From: DASXHZ01 sp036488085
GTDB taxonomy: Bacteria; Acidobacteriota; Thermoanaerobaculia; Gp7-AA8
Assembly (NCBI GenBank): GCA_036488085.1
Contig: DASXHZ010000064.1
Coordinates: forward strand, 1-51,494
Length of the DNA: 51,494 bases
Direction: 5' to 3'
The position numbers and the translations under genes are program-made. Shown here piece by piece: positions 41,091 through 48,101 of this stretch. The notes under the pieces are model-generated. The model was not told the origin of the DNA, did no database searches, and saw only the letters and a list, made by a program, of their open reading frames with translations. Positions within the stretch are counted from its first letter, which is position 1; every line of letters begins with the position of its first letter.

Positions 41091-42427
41091 TTCTGAACCG
41101 CTCCTGATGTCACGTTGGTGGCGTCCTTGATCCCTCCCGCGACGTACCAGACGCGGAGTTGAGCGAGGTCGCGGTTGAGGGTCTCTTCGTTGACGGCGCG
41201 CCGTGCGTCGGCGAGCGACGCCTCGCTGGTCGCGACGTCGAGCGACGTCGCCTCCTGCGCGCGATAGGTTTCGAAGACCTGGTTGTACTCCGCCTCGGCG
41301 GCGGTGAGCTGCTCCTTCGCGAGACCGAGCGCCGTCTCCGCCTCGTGTAGCGCGGTGAGGGCCGTGCGCACGTCCTCCCGCGCCGTGGTCTTCGCGGTGT
41401 CGAGGTCGAGCTTCGCCTGAATCTCGTGCGCGCGAGCCGCCGCGACGCGCGCCTCGACTTCGCCTGACTGCAGGATCGGCACGCTGAAGTTGAACGCGCC
41501 GAAGGCGTAGCGCGGCGCCGGGAAGGCTGACTTCTGGCTGATGTAGCCGCCGTTGAACGTCACGGTCGGGAGCCAGAATCCCTTCTGCTTCAACACCTCG
41601 AGATGAGCGATCTCCACATTGTTCTGTGCAACTGCGACGTCCGGCCGCGACGCCTCGGCGCGCGCGATGAGCGTTTGCTCGTCGGGCACAGCCGGCGCCG
41701 GATTGCTCTCATCGGTCACTTCGATCGGGCCGTTCAGATCGAGATCGGCGCGGAGGTGGCTGACCGCTTCCTCCCGCGTCTGCTGCGCCGCTGCGAGCTG
41801 GCGCTGGGCCGCTTTGATCGACGTTTCGGCGCGGAGAACGTCGACCTTCGTCGACTCGCCCGCCTCATAGAACGCGTTCGCCTGCGTCCGGCGCTTCTGC
41901 GCCACCTCGATGTTCCGCTGCTCGATGGCGATGCGGCTGTCTGCGTTCGCGACGCCGAGGTAGTTCGACGCGACGCGGAGGAGTACGGCGTCTTCCGTGC
42001 CTAGGACGCCTTCCTGCGCGATAAGGATCCCGATCTTGGCCTGGTTGTACGCGCGCGTCTCGCGGCGTCCGGCGTAGATCGGCTGCGAGAAGTTGAGGTG
42101 ATAGTTCCAGTCGTTCCGCGGCAGCACTGTCACATCGTTGCCGCCGGCATTGAACGCCACCGTCTCGCTGTTGCGCTGCAGCGCGCCGTTGAGGGTGATG
42201 CGCGGCAGCACGTTCGAAAGCAACTGCTCTTTGTTCGCCTCGGCCACGCTGACGTCCGCGCGCGCCCTCTCGACGGAGTTGTTGACCACCTCGGCGCGCG
42301 CGAGCGCATCGTGAAAGGTCAGCTTCGTTACTTCGTGTGGCGCAGGCTTTCCAGCCTGCGCCCGGACGCGGGCTGGAAAGCCCGCGCCACACGCCAGCGC
42401 CAGTGTGATGGCGGCCCATCGTTTCAA
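41087..42427 (-). CDS. TolC-family outer-membrane efflux protein (pump 2)
   Basis: 446 aa. Signal peptide with a c-region that is encoded by a palindromic repeat (residues 12-31). The mature part has two OEP repeats with long helices (AEANKEQLLSNVLPRITLNG; LNFSQPIYAGRRETRAYNQA; FNFSVPILQSGEVEARVAAA), the standard TolC channel. No lipobox-Cys after the core fits clearly (Cys13 lies in the repeat), so it is treated as a periplasm-processed protein, cleaved near VRAQA. ATGA overlaps couple it to the TetR gene before and the adaptor gene after. Confidence 0.92.
   Translation of the reverse strand: MKRWAAITLALACGAGFPARVRAQAGKPAPHEVTKLTFHDALARAEVVNNSVERARADVSVAEANKEQLLSNVLPRITLNGALQRNSETVAFNAGGNDVTVLPRNDWNYHLNFSQPIYAGRRETRAYNQAKIGILIAQEGVLGTEDAVLLRVASNYLGVANADSRIAIEQRNIEVAQKRRTQANAFYEAGESTKVDVLRAETSIKAAQRQLAAAQQTREEAVSHLRADLDLNGPIEVTDESNPAPAVPDEQTLIARAEASRPDVAVAQNNVEIAHLEVLKQKGFWLPTVTFNGGYISQKSAFPAPRYAFGAFNFSVPILQSGEVEARVAAARAHEIQAKLDLDTAKTTAREDVRTALTALHEAETALGLAKEQLTAAEAEYNQVFETYRAQEATSLDVATSEASLADARRAVNEETLNRDLAQLRVWYVAGGIKDATNVTSGAVQK
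42335..42392. repeat. Double mini-hairpin element inside the TolC-type gene
   Basis: Two 26-bp inverted arms: left contains CGCAGGCT-TTCC-AGCCTGCG, right contains CGCGGGCT-GGAA-AGCCCGCG, flanked by GTGTGG and CCACAC. The arms differ at two bases and these form an A-T versus G-C pair inside the mini-hairpins, i.e. compensated changes. The element encodes residues 12-31, including the signal peptidase region. Confidence 0.88.
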
Positions 42428-43059
42428 TTCGTGCTCCGTTTCTGTTTCCGAATGACGATGCCTTCGACCGCCAGCCCGACGATGAGATCGACGTCGCTCT
42501 CCTCGGACGGCGGCGCGCTCTCATTCAGCCGTTCGAACGTGATCGCGATCGCCCCTTCGATGAGGAAGAGCGCGAGACGGTAGGGATCGACCCTCCGTAC
42601 TTCGCCGCGCTCCATCGCCTCCTCGAGGACACTCGCGAATGCCGTGATCCGCTGCTGGTACTGCGGCGCGCAGTGCCGTTTCTGCCACCGTTTCTGGTGC
42701 GACGTCCCGCTCGGGATGCGCAGCGAGAGGTAGAGACGGAAGAACTCCGCGTTCTCGCGAAAGAACGCCATCTGCGCCCGAAACAGCTCGCGCAGCTTCT
42801 CCTCGATCGGGAGGCCGAGGGCGAGGACGGTGTCGACGCGCTCGTGCAACTGCGCGATCGCCCTCTCGAACGTCTTCTCGACCAGCTCGTCGCGGTCGCG
42901 GAAGTAGAGGTAGATCGTTCCCTTCGCGATGCCCGCTTCCTTCGCGATCTCCGCCATCGTGGCAGCGTTCATCCCCTTTCGGGCGATGACGCGCATGGCC
43001 GCTTCCTGGATGGACTGGACGCGAAATTCCTGGACGACTTCTTCTTTCGACTTGACCAT
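42424..43059 (-). CDS. TetR-family repressor of efflux pump 2
   Basis: 211 aa. Helix-turn-helix ATMAEIAKEAGIAKGTIYLY, followed by FRDRDELVEKTFERA; a helical ligand domain follows. Closely similar at the N-terminus to the TetR of pump 1, so the two pumps' regulators are paralogues. First gene of its operon: its stop overlaps the TolC start. Two overlapping palindromes (43069-43097) sit directly upstream of the ATG. Confidence 0.92.
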   Translation of the reverse strand: MVKSKEEVVQEFRVQSIQEAAMRVIARKGMNAATMAEIAKEAGIAKGTIYLYFRDRDELVEKTFERAIAQLHERVDTVLALGLPIEEKLRELFRAQMAFFRENAEFFRLYLSLRIPSGTSHQKRWQKRHCAPQYQQRITAFASVLEEAMERGEVRRVDPYRLALFLIEGAIAITFERLNESAPPSEESDVDLIVGLAVEGIVIRKQKRSTN

Positions 43060-43068
43060 GGGAACTTA

Positions 43069-43097
43069 CCGTTCAGGTCACTGAACGGCTGGTCAGT
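43069..43097 (-). promoter_or_regulatory. Candidate TetR operators of pump 2
   Basis: CCGTTCAG-GTCA-CTGAACGG (43069-43088) is a perfect 8-bp inverted repeat with a 4-base spacer. ACTGAACGGCTGGTCAGT (43080-43097) is an overlapping imperfect palindrome. They begin ten bases before the TetR start codon, a position suited to autorepression of the whole pump operon. Confidence 0.6.
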
Positions 43098-43201
43098 CAA
43101 TCAGAATTTCAGGTCAGCGGCAAGAGCCGTGACCGGTTTGTTGCAGGTGCCGGTGTTCCGAGCGTAGCGAGGAACCTGGGCGGGTTGAGCGACGGGAGCT
43201 T

Positions 43202-43457
43202 GAGGTTTCGAGGTTTCGGGGTTTCGGGGTTTCGAGGTTTCGAGGTTTCGAGGTTTCGAGGTTTCGAGGTTCGAGGTTCGAGGTTCGAGGTTTCGAGGTT
43301 TTGAGGTTTCGGGGTTTCGGGGTTTCGGGGTTTCGGGGTTCGAGGGAAGAGGTAAGAAACGATGGCGCGAACATCTCTACCTCTTCATTCGAACCCTCGA
43401 ACCTCGAACTTCGAAACCTCGAAACCTCGAAACTTCGAAACCTCGAAACCTCGAACT
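43202..43457. repeat. Large stutter-word inverted repeat (GAGGTTTC words)
   Basis: The left arm (about 43202-43349) holds roughly 18 consecutive 7-8 base words of the kind GAGGTTTC, GGGGTTTC and GAGGTTC. A spacer of about 40 bases follows. The right arm (about 43390-43457) carries about nine reverse-complement words (GAAACCTC, GAACCTC, GAAACTTC). It occupies most of the 426-base gap 43060-43485; no coding frame is credible there. The largest member of its class in the window. Confidence 0.88.
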
Positions 43458-43485
43458 TACGCTCGGAACGACAACGACAAGCGCG

Positions 43486-44301
43486 CTACTTGATGTTCGC
43501 GGTCACCTGGAACGCTGCGGTGACGCTCGGATCCTTCTTGGCGGCGATCGTCAGCGTCTCTGCCAGCGAGCCCGCTTTCGCCTTTCCGCCGTCGACGGTG
43601 ATCGACAGCGTCTCCTTCTTCTTCGGCGCGAGCTTCCCGCTGTACTCGTAATAGAGGCAGCGGCACTGCGACCGCGACACTGTGTAGTCGAGCTGCTTGT
43701 CGGTCGTGTTGGTGACCTCGACCTGGCGGACGGCGCGCGTTCCTTTGCGGATCGTGCCGTAGTCGGCGATGGCAGGAGCAACGCTGAGCGCGGCGGCTCC
43801 GGGCGGCGGCGCGACCGGCTGAGGCGCGGCGGTCGCCGGCGTCGCCGTGTCGTTGACGACGGCGGTCGTCTCGGTCGTCACCGGCTTCGCCTTGCCGCGA
43901 TCACGGCTGGCGTACCAGATCAGCGCGGCGATGAGGCCGAGGACGACGACACCGGCGATGACGATCATCCCCATGCGGGAGTTGTGAGTCGGGAGTGGGG
44001 AATCGGGCTGAATCGACTCCAACTCCCTACTTCCGACTCGCGAGTCACGCGGGTTCTCGATCACCGGCTGCGTGTCTTCCGACACCGCGCCGCCGCGTTC
44101 GAGCTCATTCAGCTTCGCGAGCGAAGCCTCGATGCTCCGGATCAGCCGCTGATACTCCGCGGCGAGCTGCTCGCTTGGCGCTTCCCGCGCCATCTGCACG
44201 AGAGCATCGCGGTGCGCCCGGTAGTTCTGCCGCAGGATCTCGATCTCACGCGCGCGGTCGCCGCGTTTGACGTTTACGGTGCCGAAGTCGTCGGATGACA
44301 T
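43486..44301 (-). CDS. Membrane-anchored DUF1573-like protein with repeat-derived linker
   Basis: 271 aa. A cytoplasmic N-terminal helical part (residues 15-70: REIEILRQNYRAHRDALVQM) and a linker are followed by one TM helix at about 111-131 (GMIVIAGVVVLGLIAALIWY). A Thr/Ala/Pro-rich stretch leads to a C-terminal Ig-like DUF1573-type domain (residues 175-271: ALSVAPAIADYGTIRKGTRA; VEVTNTTDKQLDY; SQCRCLYYEYSGKLAPKKKE). The linker residues VGSRELESIQPDSPLPTHNS are encoded by a stutter repeat (43979-44047), an in-frame insertion. Function unknown; it precedes nothing in an operon. Confidence 0.75.
   Translation of the reverse strand: MSSDDFGTVNVKRGDRAREIEILRQNYRAHRDALVQMAREAPSEQLAAEYQRLIRSIEASLAKLNELERGGAVSEDTQPVIENPRDSRVGSRELESIQPDSPLPTHNSRMGMIVIAGVVVLGLIAALIWYASRDRGKAKPVTTETTAVVNDTATPATAAPQPVAPPPGAAALSVAPAIADYGTIRKGTRAVRQVEVTNTTDKQLDYTVSRSQCRCLYYEYSGKLAPKKKETLSITVDGGKAKAGSLAETLTIAAKKDPSVTAAFQVTANIK
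43979..44047. repeat. Stutter-word inverted repeat inside a coding region
   Basis: Words GAGTTGT, GAGTCGG, GAGTGGG, GAATCGG (43979-44006) are mirrored by ACTCCAACTCC, CTACTTCCGACTCG and CGAGTCACGCG (44017-44050). They form in-frame codons of the linker in front of the TM helix of the 43486-44301 gene. Confidence 0.75.
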
Positions 44302-44340
44302 CAGGCGTTACGATAGTGCAAGAACAGCGCGCGGAGCGCG

Positions 44341-44429
44341 GATCGTTATCCGTTATCAGTTATCCGTTATCCGTAAGTTCACTCACGCGGCCTTGATAGC
44401 GGATAACGAATAACGGGTAACGGTGATCA
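44341..44429. repeat. Stutter-word inverted repeat directly before nadE
   Basis: Left words ATCGTT, ATCCGTT, ATCAGTT, ATCCGTT, ATCCGTAAG (44342-44376); right words GATAGCGGATAACGAATAAC, GGGTAACGGTGATCAC (44394-44429). The right arm ends one base before the nadE ATG, occupying the position where a ribosome-binding site should be. Confidence 0.82.
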
Positions 44430-44430
44430 C

Positions 44431-46068
44431 ATGAAGATCTACATCGGGCAGATCAATCCCACCGTCGGTGCCCTTCACTCGAACGCCGAGCTGATCCGGA
44501 AGACGTACCGCGACGGCGTGAAGGCGGGGGCCGACGTCGTCATGGTCCCGGAGCTTGCGGTCACCGGCTACCCGCCGCGCGATCTCATCGGCCGCGAGGT
44601 CTTCATCACCGCGGCGCTCGAGATCCGCGACGCGCTCGCCAGGATGACCGGCAACACCGCGCTCATCTTCGGCTGCATCACCCGCAGCGAGCAGTGGTGC
44701 GGCAAGCCGCTGCACAACACCGCCGTCGTCGCGCAGGACGGACGCATCGTCCACGAGCAGCACAAGTCGCTGCTGCCGACCTACGACGTCTTCGACGAGC
44801 TCCGTTACTTCGAGCCGGCGAAGGGCGGCAAGGCGATCCAGCTCGCCGGCGCCCGCGTCGGCATCTCGATCTGCGAGGACTTCTGGTTCGACGACGAGAT
44901 CCTCGGCACGAAGCTGTACTGCGAGAACCCGGTCGACGATCTCGCGCGGCAAAATGTGGACGTCATCCTGAACATCTCCGCCTCGCCGTTCAACGCCGGC
45001 AAGCGCAAATCGCGCTACGACATCTTCTCGGAGATCGCGAAGCGCTACCGCGTGCCGCTCGTGTACGTGAACCAGGTCGGCGGCAACGACGAGCTGCTCT
45101 TCGACGGCTCGTCCATCGTCATCAATGCCGACGGCGAGACGACCTTCTGCGCCCCGGCGTTCGAGGAGCACAGCTCGCTCATCGAGCTGCGCGGCGAACG
45201 CTGCGACTCGGTCCTCGCCCTCGCCAAAGACGAGGAGATCGGCCTCGCGCTCACCCTCGGGCTCCGCGACTACATCCGCAAGTGCGGGTTCAAGGACGTG
45301 GTCGTGGGCCTCTCCGGCGGCATCGACTCCGCCGTGACCGCGGCGATCGCGGTGGAAGCGCTCGGCGCCGCACACGTGACCGGCATCGCCATGCCATCGC
45401 AGTTCTCCTCGCAGGGCTCGATCGACGACGCGCGATCTCTCGCCGAAAACCTCGGCATCGCGTTTCATGTCGTCCCGATCCAGCCGCTGTACGAGCCGTA
45501 CCACACCGCCTTCTCGGATCTATTCGGTGTGGACGAATTTGACACCACCAACGAGAACGCCCAGGCGCGTATCCGCGGCAACATCCTGATGGCGTGGTCG
45601 AACCGGACCGGCGCGATGGTGGTGTCGACCGGCAACAAGTCGGAGCTCGCGGTCGGCTACTGCACGCTCTACGGCGACATGGCGGGCGGCGTCGCACTCC
45701 TCGGCGACGTCTACAAGACGATGGTCTACCGCGTCGCCCACTGGCTGAACCGCAACGGCGACGTCATCCCGGAGTCGTCGATCACGAAGCCGCCGAGCGC
45801 CGAACTGCGCCCCGATCAGAAGGATCAGGACTCGTTGCCGCCGTACGACACGCTCGACGCAATCCTGAAGCTGTACATCGAGGAGTGGAAAGAGATCGAC
45901 GAGATAGTCGCCGCCGGCTTCGACCGCGACCTCGTCGCGCGCATCCTCAAGCTCGTCGACACGAACGAGTTCAAGCGCCGTCAGGCTCCGCCTACGATCC
46001 GCGTGTCGCAGAAAGCCTTCGGCAGCGGCCGGCAGATGCCGATTGCGCAACGCTGGCGGAGGGAGTGA
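44431..46068 (+). CDS. nadE: Glutamine-dependent NAD+ synthetase
   Basis: 545 aa, two domains. The N-terminal nitrilase-type glutaminase has the catalytic triad E41 (VPELAVTGYPPRDL), K112 (EQHKSLLPTYDVF) and C148 (GISICEDFW). The C-terminal synthetase has the ATP-pyrophosphatase loop GLSGGIDS (293-300) and STGNKSE. It converts deamido-NAD, ATP and glutamine to NAD+, the last step of NAD biosynthesis, in the cytoplasm. No clear Shine-Dalgarno is seen before the ATG, since a stutter repeat reaches to within a base of it. Convergent with the PilZ gene after a three-base gap. Confidence 0.97.
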   Translation: MKIYIGQINPTVGALHSNAELIRKTYRDGVKAGADVVMVPELAVTGYPPRDLIGREVFITAALEIRDALARMTGNTALIFGCITRSEQWCGKPLHNTAVVAQDGRIVHEQHKSLLPTYDVFDELRYFEPAKGGKAIQLAGARVGISICEDFWFDDEILGTKLYCENPVDDLARQNVDVILNISASPFNAGKRKSRYDIFSEIAKRYRVPLVYVNQVGGNDELLFDGSSIVINADGETTFCAPAFEEHSSLIELRGERCDSVLALAKDEEIGLALTLGLRDYIRKCGFKDVVVGLSGGIDSAVTAAIAVEALGAAHVTGIAMPSQFSSQGSIDDARSLAENLGIAFHVVPIQPLYEPYHTAFSDLFGVDEFDTTNENAQARIRGNILMAWSNRTGAMVVSTGNKSELAVGYCTLYGDMAGGVALLGDVYKTMVYRVAHWLNRNGDVIPESSITKPPSAELRPDQKDQDSLPPYDTLDAILKLYIEEWKEIDEIVAAGFDRDLVARILKLVDTNEFKRRQAPPTIRVSQKAFGSGRQMPIAQRWRRE

Positions 46069-46071
46069 ACC

Positions 46072-46443
46072 CTAATCCCGCTCGCCCGCGGCCCGCTGCT
46101 TCTCTTCGAGCGCCTTCATCTGCATCTCCAGGAACTCCTTGAAGAGATCCTGCTGCTCGGGCGGGATCGGAGAGAACTGGATGGCGGAGCGGAACACGTA
46201 CTCCGACACCGTCTCGGTCCGCCGCACCTGCACGACCGACCGGATCACGTTGCACGGAATGTAGAAGCCGCCGTGCGACGGAAAGACGAGCGTCGCCGCG
46301 GCACCGCTGCGGACCGGCGAACGATGCACGACCGCGGCGCCGGTGAGACTGAGGTCGATCAACTCGCCATTGACGTCCGACAACTGCACGGGAATCGATG
46401 CGGTCGGAAATCGCTCCGATTGGCGGCGTTCTTTCCCAGCCAT
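46072..46443 (-). CDS. PilZ-domain protein (probable c-di-GMP receptor)
   Basis: 123 aa. ERRQSERFPTASIPVQL carries the Arg-rich RXXXR-type site and IDLSLTGAAV is the D/NXSXXG motif of PilZ. A C-terminal helix (EQQDLFKEFLEMQMKALEEK) follows. Binding of cyclic di-GMP is expected from both motifs. Single-domain PilZ proteins control motility, exopolysaccharide or pili through protein contact; the partner is not evident here. It follows the SAM-hydrolase gene by 14 bases on the same strand. Confidence 0.85.
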   Translation of the reverse strand: MAGKERRQSERFPTASIPVQLSDVNGELIDLSLTGAAVVHRSPVRSGAAATLVFPSHGGFYIPCNVIRSVVQVRRTETVSEYVFRSAIQFSPIPPEQQDLFKEFLEMQMKALEEKQRAAGERD

Positions 46444-46457
46444 GAATCCGGCCCGAA

Positions 46458-47216
46458 TTATAGCGGCGCGCGTGTGATCTCGACCTGATCGCCGCGTTTG
46501 AGACGCAACATCTCGGCGGCATTCGCACTGCCGACCGAGATCTCCACCATCCCGGTCGAGCCGACGATCAGAAACGGCTCGTGCCCGCCGCCGTAATCTG
46601 TCCGGACATCCGTGATCATCGCGTAATGCACGCGCAGCGCGAAGCGGTCGAACGCGATCTTCGCCCGTTCCACGTCGGTGATCACGTTTCCGAAGTGGTC
46701 GATGTGCACGACCGACCCGGTGACGACATCCTCACGATAAACGGGCGGCGTGTAGTCGAGCCGCTTGGCATCGCCGACAACCGGCCCGATCTCCTCGAGC
46801 TTCGTGCCGTTCGCGATTGCGGCCGCCACCGGCGCGAACCGATCGCGCCCGTGGAATGTGGTGGCGCCGGTGTCGAGAAAAAACGACCCATTCTCCACGC
46901 TCACGACGCGCGACGGCGCGATGAACGTCAGCAGCCCGTTGTCCGGCGCGAGGAAGAACTTCCCGTCCTGCTCCGCCGCGAGGATCCGCCGCGGCGTCCC
47001 GACGCCGGGATCGATCACGCACAGGAAGATCGTCTCCGCCGGCCACCACTTCGCCGCGATGTTGAGAAACCACGCAGCCTCGAAGACGTCGAAGGGCTCG
47101 ATCTCGTGCGTCAGATCGTCGACGCGCGCGTCGCAACGCGACGCCAGAACGCCGCGCACTGCGGCCACGTACGGGTCGCGCGTACCGAAGTCGGTCAGGA
47201 GCGCGATGCGGCTCAT
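46458..47216 (-). CDS. SAM hydrolase / SAM-dependent chlorinase-fluorinase family (DUF62)
   Basis: 252 aa from the ATG at 47216. IALLTDFGTRDPYVAAVRGV, CVIDPGVGTPRRIL, APDNGLLTFI and HIDHFGNVITDV are the signatures of the duf62/halogenase fold. Most family members use hydroxide to hydrolyse SAM to adenosine and methionine. True halogenases need specific residues and are rare, so hydrolase activity is more likely. Cytoplasmic. Divergent from the transferase gene at 47262. Confidence 0.9.
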   Translation of the reverse strand: MSRIALLTDFGTRDPYVAAVRGVLASRCDARVDDLTHEIEPFDVFEAAWFLNIAAKWWPAETIFLCVIDPGVGTPRRILAAEQDGKFFLAPDNGLLTFIAPSRVVSVENGSFFLDTGATTFHGRDRFAPVAAAIANGTKLEEIGPVVGDAKRLDYTPPVYREDVVTGSVVHIDHFGNVITDVERAKIAFDRFALRVHYAMITDVRTDYGGGHEPFLIVGSTGMVEISVGSANAAEMLRLKRGDQVEITRAPL

Positions 47217-47261
47217 GGCGCGCAATATACTCGCCGCGTGGTTCGAGCCACCTTCGAAACA

Positions 47262-47888
47262 ATGCCCCCGCCGCCGAAAAGGCTCCTCGTCTTCGCGCGC
47301 TTGCCGGAGCGCGGCGCCGTGAAGACGCGCCTCGCCTCCGAAATCGGCGACGAGCGCGCACTCGCCGTCTACTCGGCGATGTTGCGCGATGCCCTCGCCT
47401 CCATCGGCGAGTCGAAGGACGATATCGAGGTCGAAGTGACGTGGGCTCCGACCGCGGCTGCGGATGGTGAGTCGCTCACTTCCGCCTTCGGCAATCGCTC
47501 TCTCGCCATGCAGACCGGCGAATCCCTCGGCGACCGCCTCTCGATGGCGTTCTCGGAGCGCTTCTTCTTCCATCGTACGGACAGCATCGTGGCGGTTGGC
47601 GTCGACGATCCGACCATCCCTCGCCCGCTGATCGACGCCGCGTTCGAGCTTCTCGAATCGTGCGACTGGGTCGTCGGCCCCGCCCGCGACGGCGGCTACT
47701 ACCTCATCGGCTGCCGCGGCCCCGCGTACGACAACGAGGCGTTTCAGGACATCGCCTGGGGCACCTCGAGCGTCTTCTCGTCCACCATCGCAAAGATTCG
47801 CGCGTGGGAGCGCAACCTCGCCATCCTCCCGATGCGCAACGACATCGACACCGCGGAAGATTTGGAAGCCAGTGACTGGAGGCCTTGA
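47262..47888 (+). CDS. DUF2064/TIGR04282-type glycosyltransferase-like protein
   Basis: 208 aa. KRLLVFARLPERGAVKTRLA is the nucleotide-binding start of the 'selenodomain-associated transferase 1' family. VGVDDPTIPRPLIDAAFELL and GPARDGGYYLIGC are the conserved core motifs (GT-A fold, metal ligand D in DDP/DGGYYL). The biochemical role is not established for the family. An in-frame GTG 24 bases upstream is an alternative start; neither has a good ribosome-binding site. Its 3' end overlaps, on the opposite strand, a truncated Phd antitoxin. Confidence 0.85.
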   Translation: MPPPPKRLLVFARLPERGAVKTRLASEIGDERALAVYSAMLRDALASIGESKDDIEVEVTWAPTAAADGESLTSAFGNRSLAMQTGESLGDRLSMAFSERFFFHRTDSIVAVGVDDPTIPRPLIDAAFELLESCDWVVGPARDGGYYLIGCRGPAYDNEAFQDIAWGTSSVFSSTIAKIRAWERNLAILPMRNDIDTAEDLEASDWRP

Positions 47889-48007
47889 CGCCCGAGTCGC
47901 GCAATCGGCTGGTTGCGGTCCGTGATCAGGATCGATTCGCCGTGTCGCACGCGATCGAGGAGCGCGCTCAATCCGTTTTTCGTCTCGGATATCGTCGCCG
48001 TCTTCAT
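47744..48007 (-). pseudogene. Orphan, 3'-truncated Phd/YefM-type antitoxin
   Basis: 87 aa. Residues 1-45 are a clear Phd/YefM DNA-binding half (MKTATISETKNGLSALLDRV, then RHGESILITDRNQPIARL). From about residue 46 on, the frame reads through the antisense of the transferase gene (47262-47888), with no similarity to a Phd C-terminus. No toxin gene follows. I read it as a TA locus whose 3' half and toxin were lost, leaving a DNA-binding stub. Confidence 0.75.
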
Positions 48008-48101
48008 GAGGCTATTCTAGTTTTCTTCGCACCGCCAAGTGGCCGAGCGGGATTGACGACAAAAAAACGCAGAGAATAGTCGTAATGGTTTCCGACCTCG
48101 C

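Noticed and set aside
43202..43457. CRISPR array
   Set aside because: Words are 7-8 bp, contiguous and without spacers, and no cas genes are present.
44383..45504. Minus-strand open frame opposite nadE
   Set aside because: No ribosome-binding site or domain; nadE on the plus strand has every catalytic residue.
46458..47573. Long N-terminal extension of the SAM hydrolase
   Set aside because: The extension is antisense to the transferase gene and the family N-terminus begins at the ATG at 47216.
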